This document shows, one piece after another, positions 1-8,028 of a stretch of DNA of 28,948 nt. Location of the stretch: the IMG/VR virus record IMGVR_UViG_3300020221_000090, positions 1 to 28,948 of that record; one strand, 5' to 3'. Within the stretch, counting starts at the first letter, position 1. Each line of letters starts with the position of its first letter. The notes beneath the pieces are model-generated. The model had not been told where the DNA came from and did no database searches. It saw nothing but the letters and a program-made list of their open reading frames with translations. Origin of the DNA: a virus. Both the position numbers and the translations under genes were made by a program.

Positions 1-1200
1 GGGGCCAGTGCGAGCAGTCTGCGTTCGAGCATACTCGCTGGCTTTCTTGCGCATCTCAAACTCTTTGAGAATATGCATAATGACTTTCTTGTTCGCAGCA
101 TTGAAACGACGAACAGACTTCTGCACAACAGTCTCATAAGAGATGTGATTTCGACCATATGGTTTGTACGGATCGGCAATCTGCTCTCTAAAGTATCGCT
201 CGAGATCATTCATGACTTCCGTGTTCGGAAGAATAATGTTCTCAAGATTCGCTTCAGGAAGATTGAACATGAAAACTTTGCCAGAGGAATTGACGAGTTC
301 GCCCTCGCGCTGGCGGAAAATTTGATCGGTGACAGAATGCGGCTCACCATCATCTTCTGAATCGCCATTGTTCACAGTCTTGGAAGAAGTTTTTTCCTCT
401 TCGTCAGACTCTTCCTCACTCTCATCAGTGCTGTCAGAATCTTCGCCATCTGATTCTTCACCAAGATCTGATTCCTCATCAGAATCAGCAGAATCGCTGG
501 CTTCGTCGCCGTCACGAAACTCATCATCTTCTTCGTCGAATGAATCTTCTGATTCTATTTCGGAATCGCCGTCTTCGATTTGCGGCGGAGCAAAGGCATT
601 CATCAGGTCATTCTTGTTCTGAATTTTGTCTTGTTCGTGCTCTTTGACATAGTCAAACACACGTCGCGCAATGTCAACAACTTGATCCCAGGTTTCGGCA
701 TTTTCGACTTCGCGCACTATGTCGCGCTCGGCGTCATTGAATTCAACAACAACGTGTGCGCCCATCTTGAATCGCAAATTGATACGGTCGATCAAATTCA
801 ACTTGTTGAGATCGCCGAGTTTCTTGATGCCGAAGAAGTCACGCTCATAGAGAGACGCATAAGCACGAGCAAAAGCCTTGGCAAGACCAGGAAACTTGCG
901 CTTGACAAGTTTCTCGATGCGCGCATCTTCGATGACATTCAAGAAATCTTTGTATTTCTTGCTGCTGCTGGCAACTTGATCGTGCCAACCTTGCTCGGGA
1001 GTATTCAGAGCATGACCGACTTCGTGACCTGTCAACAAGTCATAGAGATCGCCATCCATGTCTTTCCATATAGGAAGGACCATCGTGCGTGACTTGAGAT
1101 CAAAGTATGCAGTCTTGGTCTGCTGATGCGAGACCGTGATATTTTCCGTCGCCAAAAGTTTGGCTAGGATTGATTTAGAAGTCTGAATATTCGTACTCAT
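1..1200 (-). CDS. HExxH zinc-metallopeptidase-like protein with acidic linker (3' end beyond window)
   Basis: An uninterrupted 400-codon frame starts at the ATG at 1200 and runs off the left edge, so the C-terminus is missing. Residues 59-63 are HEVGH within LTGHEVGHALNTP, a classic zinc-peptidase helix. A second acidic cluster, NVIEDARIEK (about 88-97), is placed where gluzincins carry their third metal ligand. Residues about 209-287 are an extremely Asp/Glu/Ser-rich linker, followed by a new ordered segment (about 288-400) that continues out of view. Large phage proteins with an N-terminal HExxH domain, acidic linker and C-terminal CobT/VWA-like domain occur in T4-like marine phages; I infer this family, but the VWA part is not visible. 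GAGAGG lies 11 nt before the ATG. An out-of-frame mini-frame ATG-GCT-GTA-TGA overlaps the start. Sampled lines are GC-richer (about 45-50%) than the adjacent deformylase gene. Opposite-strand frames here are low-complexity mirrors of the acidic linker. Confidence 0.8.
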   Translation of the reverse strand, partial: MSTNIQTSKSILAKLLATENITVSHQQTKTAYFDLKSRTMVLPIWKDMDGDLYDLLTGHEVGHALNTPEQGWHDQVASSSKKYKDFLNVIEDARIEKLVKRKFPGLAKAFARAYASLYERDFFGIKKLGDLNKLNLIDRINLRFKMGAHVVVEFNDAERDIVREVENAETWDQVVDIARRVFDYVKEHEQDKIQNKNDLMNAFAPPQIEDGDSEIESEDSFDEEDDEFRDGDEASDSADSDEESDLGEESDGEDSDSTDESEEESDEEEKTSSKTVNNGDSEDDGEPHSVTDQIFRQREGELVNSSGKVFMFNLPEANLENIILPNTEVMNDLERYFREQIADPYKPYGRNHISYETVVQKSVRRFNAANKKVIMHILKEFEMRKKASEYARTQTARTGP

Positions 1201-1206
1201 ACAGCC

Positions 1207-1235
1207 ATTATCCTCTCAAATGACCGAAAAGTAAA
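1207..1235 (-). promoter_or_regulatory. Possible sigma70-type promoter before the HExxH peptidase gene
   Basis: On the minus strand TTTACT (1235-1230) and GATAAT (1212-1207) are separated by exactly 17 bp, the same -35 hexamer and spacing as the better uvsY candidate. The predicted start point would fall almost on the ATG at 1200, which conflicts with use of the upstream GAGAGG as ribosome binding site. It may be fortuitous. Confidence 0.25.
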
Positions 1236-1273
1236 GCGCAAAAAACTCTAATAAAATCAATAACTTGCGCAGC

Positions 1274-1990
1274 CTATACTTTATACACGAAGACTTCGCT
1301 AGATTTTTCTTCCTTCGGCAACTGATCAAGAATTGTGATTTCTGGCGTCTTTTCTGCACTCACTGGCTTTAGTGCTTGTTTGTGTGTAGTAACTTGTCTT
1401 TCTGCTTTTGCTTCTGCTTCTGCTTTCTGAGCAGCGAACATCTTAATTCTCTTTACATTTTTCTTCACTTTGCGTTTGGCTTGTTCTAATCTAAACGAAC
1501 TCACCTTATCTGTATATACAATTCCATCTAGGTGATCTAATTCATGTTGAACGCAAACAGCAGTGAGACCACTAAATGTTTCTTGAACCCAATCTCCATT
1601 AATTGCTTGAAATTTTACTGTCACGTTTTCCCAACGATCAATTTTTAAATACAATCCAGGATAAGATAGACATCCTTCTTGATAATTTGACGGTACATAT
1701 GAATGAGTGACAATTTCTGGATTAAACATTGTCCAAATTTCATTACCCATATTAATTGCACAAAATCTTTCTTTATGACCAACTTGATTAGAAGATAAAC
1801 CCAAACCCTCAAGTTTTCCTAACGTCTCAGCCATTGAAAAAGCAATGTAATGTGCTCTCTTATTGTCTTCAATTGATTCAAATTTAAAAGGAACAGTTGG
1901 TTCTCTCAAAATTGGATCATAAAAATCTACCAACTTATAGATTTCATATTCTACAAGATCACCCTTGTATGTTTTGATCATCTTTGCCAT
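1274..1990 (-). CDS. def: Peptide deformylase with long charged C-terminal extension
   Basis: Removes the formyl group from the N-terminal Met of nascent proteins. All three family motifs are present: motif 1 GLGLSSNQ (62-69), motif 2 EGCLS (105-109) with metal ligand Cys107, and motif 3 HELDH (149-153) with His149, His153 and catalytic Glu150. The catalytic domain ends near residue 165. About 70 further residues follow: a Lys/Arg/Ala/Glu-rich helical stretch (about 168-198) and a polar tail ending FVYKV. Phage deformylases are usually short and lack the C-terminal helix of bacterial enzymes, so this tail is unusual. The ATG lies one base after the gp46 stop (TAATATG), so the gene sits in the recombination operon and is probably translationally coupled. 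Marine phage deformylases are thought to support host or phage protein maturation during infection; the substrate here is unknown. Confidence 0.93.
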   Translation of the reverse strand: MAKMIKTYKGDLVEYEIYKLVDFYDPILREPTVPFKFESIEDNKRAHYIAFSMAETLGKLEGLGLSSNQVGHKERFCAINMGNEIWTMFNPEIVTHSYVPSNYQEGCLSYPGLYLKIDRWENVTVKFQAINGDWVQETFSGLTAVCVQHELDHLDGIVYTDKVSSFRLEQAKRKVKKNVKRIKMFAAQKAEAEAKAERQVTTHKQALKPVSAEKTPEITILDQLPKEEKSSEVFVYKV

Positions 1991-1991
1991 A

Positions 1992-3701
1992 TTAGTTCAC
2001 CATTTGCGAGAAATTCTTTATTTTCCCAAATCGTATTGTATGTTTAAACTTATCAACCATCTGATCAGATTTATGTGTGATCACAAAGATATTTGTACCT
2101 TCGTTCATCATATTTATCAACTTCATAAATTCTTCAGTACCATTGATGTCAAGAGAACCATCAAAGACCTCGTCGAAGATGAGCAAATTCGTATTGACAC
2201 TGTTCTTCAATTTGGCGACCGATCTCCAAGTGAACAAGAGTGCTAGATCAATACGTTTCTTTTCACCCTCTGAGAAGTTTTCATAACTGAAATCATCTCG
2301 GTGACGAGACTTGATGGTCTCCTTAAACTCCTCGTCAATGTTGAAGTTGACAAAGAAGTCCATCGCAGCCAAATACTTATTCACCAATTTGTTTATAATT
2401 GGAACGTACTGCTTAATGATTTTCGACTTAATCCCGCCATCTTTAAGCAACTGCGCGACAATATCATAGTTCTGTGTTTGTTCAGATACTGTTTTTCTTT
2501 TTTCATTGAATCCTTGTAATGCGTTCAATAGTTCTTTCGATTGTGCCTTGAACTCATCGCTCATGGCTGGTTTGCTTTCTATCTCTGTAATCTCATCCTC
2601 AAGTTTCTTAATGTACTTTCTGATCTGGCTGCGAGAAGTATTAATCCGCACAAGATCTTGTTCGAAAGACTTGAGTTCTTTTTGAGTAGTCTTGATGGTA
2701 TTGATTCGCTGTAGAACGGCATCACTTTCTTCTTTGAGTTTGTTTAGACCTTCGGTTAGTTCTGATATTTTACTATTGCATGAATGAACTTTTTCTTCTT
2801 TGTTATTGATAGCCTGATCGCAGGTTGGACAAGTCGAATTTACAGAATAGAACTCAATGTCTTTCTCGAGTTTCTGAATGTTCCCTTCGATCTTGGCTTC
2901 AAGATTGTTCAGTTTGTTGAAGCGTTTGGTTGTAAATTCTTCATCTGATGTTAGAAAGATCAGATCATCGATTTGCTTTTCTTTTTGCGTTGCTTCCGTT
3001 TCAAGAGAAGAGAGTGATGCCCTGTTCTCTACTGCTTCTTGTTTCTTTGCATCTAAAATTTCTTTTGTATTCTTCTTGAGTTCGTCAAGATGTTTCTTGT
3101 GTAGTTCAATTTTATCTTTTGTGTTATCAATCTGAATCTTGAGTTGTGCTGCTTCATCTTTCAGAGCATGCATTTTGTTCTTTACGACAACATTCATCGC
3201 AGAAAAAATTTGAATGTCTAATAGATCTTCAATCACTGTTCGGCGATCAGCCGCCGATAATTGCATAAACGGAGTAAAGTTTGTGGATCCTAAAATTACT
3301 ATTTGCGTGAATGATTTGTAGTTCATCTTAAGAATTACTTTCTCAAGATATTCTTGATAATCTTTAGATTTGGCGTCTTGATTAAGTAAATCGTCGTTCA
3401 AATAAATTTCAAATAAATTTGGTTTTATTCCACGAACAACTTTGTATTTTATTTTGCCAATAACAAACTCAATCTCAACCACACAATCTTTTTCGTTGAT
3501 TGAATTTACAAGTTGAGGTTTGTTAATATTGCGGAATGGCTTGCCGAATAAAGCAAATGTGATTGCATCAAGAAATGTTGATTTACCCGCACCATTCTCG
3601 CCAACAATGAGCGTGGTTGGATGCGCACCAAGATTAATCTCAGTAAATATATTTCCAGAAGAAAGAAAATTTTTATAACGTACAGCGTTAAAAAATATCA
3701 C
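1992..3701 (-). CDS. gp46: gp46 recombination nuclease subunit (Rad50/SbcC-like ATPase)
   Basis: ATPase half of the gp46-gp47 complex, which resects DNA ends for phage recombination-dependent replication and degrades host DNA. Walker A is GENGAGKST (34-42). A long coiled coil (about 175-415) is interrupted by the zinc hook CPTC (291-294). The C-terminal lobe has the ABC signature FSEGE (476-480), Walker B LLIFDE (506-511), a D-loop GSLD (515-518) and a switch His in ITHKSD (about 541-546). The length, 569 aa, is close to T4 gp46. The start overlaps the end of gp47 by 4 nt (ATGA), the usual 47-46 coupling. All catalytic motifs are intact. Confidence 0.97.
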   Translation of the reverse strand: MIFFNAVRYKNFLSSGNIFTEINLGAHPTTLIVGENGAGKSTFLDAITFALFGKPFRNINKPQLVNSINEKDCVVEIEFVIGKIKYKVVRGIKPNLFEIYLNDDLLNQDAKSKDYQEYLEKVILKMNYKSFTQIVILGSTNFTPFMQLSAADRRTVIEDLLDIQIFSAMNVVVKNKMHALKDEAAQLKIQIDNTKDKIELHKKHLDELKKNTKEILDAKKQEAVENRASLSSLETEATQKEKQIDDLIFLTSDEEFTTKRFNKLNNLEAKIEGNIQKLEKDIEFYSVNSTCPTCDQAINNKEEKVHSCNSKISELTEGLNKLKEESDAVLQRINTIKTTQKELKSFEQDLVRINTSRSQIRKYIKKLEDEITEIESKPAMSDEFKAQSKELLNALQGFNEKRKTVSEQTQNYDIVAQLLKDGGIKSKIIKQYVPIINKLVNKYLAAMDFFVNFNIDEEFKETIKSRHRDDFSYENFSEGEKKRIDLALLFTWRSVAKLKNSVNTNLLIFDEVFDGSLDINGTEEFMKLINMMNEGTNIFVITHKSDQMVDKFKHTIRFGKIKNFSQMVN

Positions 3702-4753
3702 ACAGTCTCCATAGACAATGCTTGATTATATACATCGCGCAGAACAGTCTTAATTCTATCTGATTCAACAGGCAATGTCAATCCATCGACGTATTTGTTT
3801 AAAATTGTCATTGTATCTTCTGCTTGATCGATATCTACTTCAACATTGTCTGTGATCTCAGAGAAATCCTCAACAACTGCAACCTCAAGAGGTGCTGCTT
3901 TTGTAATTGAGTCTATCAGTGTGTCGAACAAAAAGGAATTGTTTCTTTTTTCTACCACTATTTTTAGATACTTACCAGACAAATACGAATAGTCTGCATT
4001 TACAATATCATTGTAAAATAATTCATCATCATTGTACTTAATCTTATAGAACATCTTCTCTGGATTGGGTACAAAAGTAAGTTCTCTAGTTTCGGTATCA
4101 AAAATATGAAATCCGCGCTCATCGTTATAGTCAGCCCAAGTCATTTCTCCTGGAGTACCAACATAGGTGATGCTTCCATTTGTACTTTTGTGATGAAAAT
4201 GCCCCGATAGAACCATATCATATTTACTTAATATGTTTGCATCCATTCCTTCATGGCAGATATTACCACGATCCATTTCAAACCCAGCGAGTTCAAAATG
4301 ACCTAAACAAACTTGATTTTCACTACGCTTGATGAAGTCTAGAATTTCAAGTTCATTGTCTTTGCAAATCCAAGGAATGACATCGATCCCCATCCACATT
4401 GATGGTTTGTCATACAGAATGACATGATTTTCATAATCACGCAAAAGCAAATCTGGCGAGTTTACTTCGAGAGTGTTCTTGAAAAAGATATCGTGATTAC
4501 CAAGTAGAACGCGACACTGAATATTGTGTTTGACTAACTGGTCAAAAAAATAACGACGGCAAAGAGCAAGAGACTGAAAAGAGATATACTTCCTACGATC
4601 AAATAAGTCACCCAACTGAAAGATGGTGGTAATTCCATTTTGCACCAAATAAGGAAAAAATGTTTTCAAATAAAAGTCGCGATAATGATTATGAAAGGCA
4701 ATACTATCGCCTCTCATTCCAAAATGCGCATCACCCAGGATTGCTATTTTCAT
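3698..4753 (-). CDS. gp47: gp47 recombination nuclease subunit (Mre11/SbcD-like phosphoesterase)
   Basis: Nuclease partner of gp46. The calcineurin-like metallophosphoesterase motifs appear in order: GDAH (7-10), GDLFDRR (48-54), GNHD (85-88), GHFE (151-154) and GHFHH (184-188), supplying the Asp/His/Asn ligands of a two-metal site. The C-terminal third (about 225-351) is the less conserved region that in Mre11-type proteins contacts the ATPase. The length, 351 aa, matches T4 gp47 (about 340 aa). The start codon lies inside the end of the gp55 gene (23-nt overlap) and the stop overlaps gp46 by 4 nt, so 55-47-46 form one coupled unit. Confidence 0.97.
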   Translation of the reverse strand: MKIAILGDAHFGMRGDSIAFHNHYRDFYLKTFFPYLVQNGITTIFQLGDLFDRRKYISFQSLALCRRYFFDQLVKHNIQCRVLLGNHDIFFKNTLEVNSPDLLLRDYENHVILYDKPSMWMGIDVIPWICKDNELEILDFIKRSENQVCLGHFELAGFEMDRGNICHEGMDANILSKYDMVLSGHFHHKSTNGSITYVGTPGEMTWADYNDERGFHIFDTETRELTFVPNPEKMFYKIKYNDDELFYNDIVNADYSYLSGKYLKIVVEKRNNSFLFDTLIDSITKAAPLEVAVVEDFSEITDNVEVDIDQAEDTMTILNKYVDGLTLPVESDRIKTVLRDVYNQALSMETV

Positions 4754-5270
4754 CTACGAATTTCTCTAACCCAGTTTTCTTGGCTTTCTTTTCTTTTCTT
4801 GCGTTTTCGTAATTTTGAATGAATTGGGAAATGTTTTCATAGAGTTCGAATTGTCTAAAAGTTCCATCTTCATTCTCATTGAGTTCGAACTCGTCGAGTA
4901 CTCCAGCAGTTTCAGTTGATTTGTATTTAACATAGAGTTGTTTCTTCTCTTTCTGAATCCGACGTAAGAATGCATAATATACTATTTGCGTGAAATAAGC
5001 AAACGGATTTGCTGATTTTGCTGGATCAAAATTATCGACGTACATCACGCAATTTTCAATTGCGTCTGCAACCATTTCATCGCGGAAAGTATATGACAAG
5101 AAGTTTGGTTTGTGAGAAAGATTCTCGGCAATCTTCATGAAGCACTCAGCAACGTATCGAGGAATCTGTGGCTTTGGTTGACCAAGTCTCTTTGCCTTGC
5201 GAATTGATGTGCGATATGCAGTCATTTCCTTGAGGAAATCTTTATTATTGATGTAGTGATTCTTTGCCAT
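4731..5270 (-). CDS. gp55: gp55 late-transcription sigma factor
   Basis: Small divergent sigma factor that directs host RNA polymerase to TATAAATA-type late promoters, normally with the sliding clamp as activator. The protein is 179 aa (T4 gp55 is 185). It shares the order of recognisable segments: N-terminal YINNKDFLKEM (T4 YVNNKELLQAI), a YTFRDEMVADAIENC stretch around 60-75 (T4 has QEMIADGIE), FDPAKSANPFAYFTQ (around 81-95, sigma region 2-like), then RRIQKEKKQLYVKY and an acidic plus Lys-rich C-terminus. Candidate target promoters occur in front of most structural clusters in this window. It sits between the 2OG oxygenase and gp47, ending inside gp47. Confidence 0.95.
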   Translation of the reverse strand: MAKNHYINNKDFLKEMTAYRTSIRKAKRLGQPKPQIPRYVAECFMKIAENLSHKPNFLSYTFRDEMVADAIENCVMYVDNFDPAKSANPFAYFTQIVYYAFLRRIQKEKKQLYVKYKSTETAGVLDEFELNENEDGTFRQFELYENISQFIQNYENARKEKKAKKTGLEKFVDENSNPG

Positions 5271-5275
5271 AATTA

Positions 5276-5923
5276 TTATTTCATTCCCATGAATGCTGCT
5301 ATAGTAAATCTAGAATCCTCGATTTCATTTGATTCACTAATGACTTGTGTCACTTTATGTTCTATAGCAGAACAAAAAATAACTGATTGATTGTTTGAGA
5401 GCGGCACAGTATATGTTTTCCCAAATTCTGTAAAACAAAAATCTCCCCCACTATACGCTTTAGGTTCTTTATAAAGAAGAGTAACCATGGTAAATACGCC
5501 TTCATCTTTGTGACTGGCATATTCATCACTATTATTGTATTTTTGTACAAGCAATGATGTGTTGTTTACATTTTTAAACATTAAAAAAAATGGTGATTGT
5601 TCATAAATTTCTTCGAACACTTTAGGGTCATTAAATATACTGCTATAAGTTTTTGCTATTTCAGAATGCTGATAAGGATTTTTGAAGAACGCTTCTAGAA
5701 ATATACCCACCCCTCGCTTTCTAAATGTAAATTCTGTATTTCCATTTTCTAATTCTTTAGGATCTTTAGCTGCGTGCGTTCCGTCTGGACCCACCATATT
5801 GGGGGCAAGATATTGTAATTCTTTCCACACTCTTTGATACTGTTCATCATCAAAAATGTTATCAATAATAATATGTGGTATAGGTTCATTATACAATTTT
5901 ATTTTCATATAATCGTCTTCCAT
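5276..5923 (-). CDS. 2-oxoglutarate/Fe(II)-dependent oxygenase
   Basis: A 215-aa protein of the 2OG-Fe(II) oxygenase superfamily (double-stranded beta-helix), probably of the prolyl-4-hydroxylase-like branch common in marine T4-like phages. The facial triad is visible as His138 and Asp140 in ASHKDEG, and distal His189 in AIEHKVTQV. Arg205 in SRFTIAAF is in the place of the 2OG-carboxylate-binding basic residue. GGDFCFTEFG (159-168) is the typical strand-turn between the two halves. The substrate (protein, nucleobase or small molecule) cannot be told from sequence. It lies between an unknown gene and gp55 with 4-5-nt gaps, so it would be co-expressed with recombination and late-sigma genes. 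An in-frame ATG six codons in (MKIKLYNEP) has a better-placed GGAAGA and is an alternative start. Confidence 0.9.
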   Translation of the reverse strand: MEDDYMKIKLYNEPIPHIIIDNIFDDEQYQRVWKELQYLAPNMVGPDGTHAAKDPKELENGNTEFTFRKRGVGIFLEAFFKNPYQHSEIAKTYSSIFNDPKVFEEIYEQSPFFLMFKNVNNTSLLVQKYNNSDEYASHKDEGVFTMVTLLYKEPKAYSGGDFCFTEFGKTYTVPLSNNQSVIFCSAIEHKVTQVISESNEIEDSRFTIAAFMGMK

Positions 5924-5927
5924 ATTT

Positions 5928-6365
5928 TTAATGTACTGGTTTATCCTTTTTGTTAGCCATTGCTTCTAGTATTGAAACCACTTTTTGAGTTTTTTCAACT
6001 ACTTCTTGTTCTTCTTCTTTGGTCATACTTGGAGTATTTTGTCTAATTTTCGCCACGTTATTGTAAAAGAATTCACTTACATGCTCATATTGTTCATAAA
6101 ATTCTTGTCTGACAGGTGTGATGAAAATTATATCATCAAGTTTTATTTCAACTTCTTGTAATTCAATCACTGACTGTGGCAAATATTCTTGCAATGAAAG
6201 AATTTGTCGACCCTCATCAAATAAAGTCTCAATCTCAATTCTAAGTGGTCGCTCAATAGTTATACATTCAGTTCCATATGAAACATACCCAATCAAATCA
6301 TCAAACGTGTCTCGAGTGCGAACAAATTTTAATTCTGTTTTTTCTGTGTTCTTTTTTCTTGGCAT
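5928..6365 (-). CDS. Conserved-type hypothetical protein, possible Sm/LSm-like fold
   Basis: 145 aa, no confident family. The first 95 residues alternate short beta-strand-like segments: FDDLIGYVSYGTECITIERP, an RIEIETL strand, then a polar loop ending LPQS, then VEIKLDDIIFITPV. This resembles the strand order of Sm/Hfq-like proteins (a 'write-through' G-V-x-I then substrate loop and a final VxI strand), but that is inference only. The C-terminal 45 residues are helical and Glu/Lys-rich. The start overlaps the uvsW stop by one base (TAATG), which supports reality and coupling. Co-location with uvsW, uvsY and gp55 suggests a nucleic-acid or regulatory role. Confidence 0.7.
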   Translation of the reverse strand: MPRKKNTEKTELKFVRTRDTFDDLIGYVSYGTECITIERPLRIEIETLFDEGRQILSLQEYLPQSVIELQEVEIKLDDIIFITPVRQEFYEQYEHVSEFFYNNVAKIRQNTPSMTKEEEQEVVEKTQKVVSILEAMANKKDKPVH

Positions 6366-7828
6366 TAGTTTATCCTTACGTTACTTGATGTGAAAGGAAA
6401 TCTTTCTTCGCTATAGATCTTCACTCGTTCCTCATAATGCTTCAATGTGAAGTTTGTATAAGGACCATAACGCAAATCATCAGCAAGATCATAAAGTGTA
6501 GCAGCGTCTTTGTTCTCACCCAAACGCAGCACACGACCAATTGACTGTAGAGAACGAATCTTACTCTTTGTTGGAGAGGAGAATATAATATTATGTAGGT
6601 TACGAATGTTCACACCTGTAGAGAACGTACCGTAACTCGCCACAATGATCGCATCGTTTTCCTGTTCCGTGATATGCCGAACTGCTTCGCGATCCTCTGC
6701 CTCAACTCCGCCGTGAATAAAGAATACCTTTCGTCCATTGGCTTCTTTTGAAATCATTTCATGTATTATTTTACCGTGTTTCTCAACATAAGTAAATAAA
6801 ATTAATGAGTTACCCTTTAAGTTGAGCGCAAGATCACGAATAAAATTATTTCGACCTTCATGCTGAGTCAAAAAATTCATCTCATCTGGATATGTAAAAC
6901 CCTTTATAGCCTTGCATACTTGTTCTGGATATTTTAAAACAATACACTTGATACTAAAATTTGCTAATTGCTTGCGTTCAATTAGTTCTTTTGTAGAGAT
7001 GACTTTAAACGTAGGACCAAACAAGCCCTCAAGAACTAGTTTGTTGACTTTGCTATCATCCAATGTTCCTGTAGTGCCAACACGAATGTCGCAGTTGATA
7101 AGTTTAGTCATGATGCTGGTCAATGACTTGGCTTTAAACGTATGTGCTTCGTCACCAATCACAAAATCAAACTGAGAAAAATATTTCTTCGGCATCTCAA
7201 AGATAGACTGCCAAGTAGAAATTATTAAATCTGTTTCTGGAATCTTGCTTTCGCCGCCAAAAATTTTCTGGCAATGCTTATCTACATCCCAGCCATTCAC
7301 GCCAGAATAATTTTTAAAGTCAGAATGCATCTGAGTCACTAGATTAATCGTAGGAACAATCAACAATCCACGTTTCTTACCTGTGTTCAACAGGTGGCGA
7401 ATCATCATGTAGATGATGAGTGATTTTCCTGATGCGGTAGGTGAAACGAGTACAGTTCTTTTCTTCGTAAGTCCGACGCTAGACGCGAGATACTGATAAT
7501 CTCTTGGCTCCATCGGAAGCGATAAAGCGCTCGCAAGATTTTTTGTGTCGATCGGATAGACTTCCTTTTCTTCATCTATAACCTCGAATGTGTAGTTATT
7601 ATTCTTACAGAAAGTCTTTATATAGGCAATTAATCCAGCATAAATTTGCTTCGTGCGTAAGTTGAGCAAACGTATCTTCCCGTCCCAGTGTCTATTACGA
7701 AACGCTGGACTGAATTGATACCCAGGAGTCGAAAACGTAAAAAATTCAGACATCTCTTGAAGAATGCCGTCATCTGCGTTCACCTGCACATAAATGTTAT
7801 TTACTTTTTCTATCGTTACATCTGTCAT
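6365..7828 (-). CDS. uvsW: UvsW recombination DNA/RNA helicase
   Basis: SF2 helicase that remodels branched DNA and R-loops, driving the switch from origin- to recombination-dependent replication. From the chosen ATG at 7828 (487 aa; T4 503 aa), the N-terminal T4-type domain has GYQFSPAFRNRHWDGKIRLL (T4: GYRFNPRFRYGNWDGRIRLL). Then come Walker A SPTASGKS (about 129-136), the DEAH box (226-229) in VIGDEAHTFK, motif III-like VGTTGTLDD, and motifs V/VI in ASYGTFSTGVNIRNL and QSIGRVLRLG. The frame also extends eight codons upstream to a TTG at 7852. I reject that because the ATG at 7828 makes a 4-nt ATGA overlap with the preceding small gene. Confidence 0.96.
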   Translation of the reverse strand: MTDVTIEKVNNIYVQVNADDGILQEMSEFFTFSTPGYQFSPAFRNRHWDGKIRLLNLRTKQIYAGLIAYIKTFCKNNNYTFEVIDEEKEVYPIDTKNLASALSLPMEPRDYQYLASSVGLTKKRTVLVSPTASGKSLIIYMMIRHLLNTGKKRGLLIVPTINLVTQMHSDFKNYSGVNGWDVDKHCQKIFGGESKIPETDLIISTWQSIFEMPKKYFSQFDFVIGDEAHTFKAKSLTSIMTKLINCDIRVGTTGTLDDSKVNKLVLEGLFGPTFKVISTKELIERKQLANFSIKCIVLKYPEQVCKAIKGFTYPDEMNFLTQHEGRNNFIRDLALNLKGNSLILFTYVEKHGKIIHEMISKEANGRKVFFIHGGVEAEDREAVRHITEQENDAIIVASYGTFSTGVNIRNLHNIIFSSPTKSKIRSLQSIGRVLRLGENKDAATLYDLADDLRYGPYTNFTLKHYEERVKIYSEERFPFTSSNVRIN

Positions 7829-8028
7829 GTTTCTGTATGAATTTTTAACCAACTTGAATTACCCAATGCTGGTCGTCCAATATATTTCTCGCCAGTCTCC
7901 ATGTCAAAAAGCATATACTTTTCTGGGCATTTAGTTTTGATTGTGAGGGTCATAGGCTCTGCTAATTCTTGAGCAACAGAGCCATCTTTCAAAACTCTTA
8001 CCTTGCTCCCTGTATGAATTTCTCCCAC
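7825..8028 (-). CDS. Small hypothetical protein between uvsY and uvsW (67 aa)
   Basis: A compact, probably beta-rich protein of unknown function. It has a G-S-K-V-R-V-L strand near the N-terminus, PMTLTIKTKC, then YMLFDMETGEKYIGRP and a final SSWLKI, suggestive of a small beta-barrel. The frame is open back to a TTG at 8052. The best start is GTG at 8028, 8 nt after an AAGGAG element that lies inside the end of uvsY; this gives a 31-nt overlap with uvsY. The stop TGA shares ATGA with the uvsW start. A small gene in this slot is a plausible conserved part of the recombination operon, possibly a UvsY/UvsW accessory (inference). Confidence 0.7.
   Translation of the reverse strand: MGEIHTGSKVRVLKDGSVAQELAEPMTLTIKTKCPEKYMLFDMETGEKYIGRPALGNSSWLKIHTET

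Noticed and set aside
73-1092. Three plus-strand open frames of 95-170 codons opposite the HExxH peptidase
   Set aside because: They lie antisense to a continuous 400-codon coding frame with a clear catalytic motif; the Ser-rich frame is the mirror of the acidic linker. No ribosome binding sites or family resemblance.
2111-2118. GATAAATA on the minus strand, matching the NATAAATA late consensus
   Set aside because: Located within the gp46 coding sequence, with no gene start at the right distance.
7829-7852. Extended N-terminus of UvsW starting at 7852
   Set aside because: It would use a TTG codon without a Shine-Dalgarno, whereas the ATG at 7828 forms an ATGA junction with the preceding gene and matches T4 UvsW length better.
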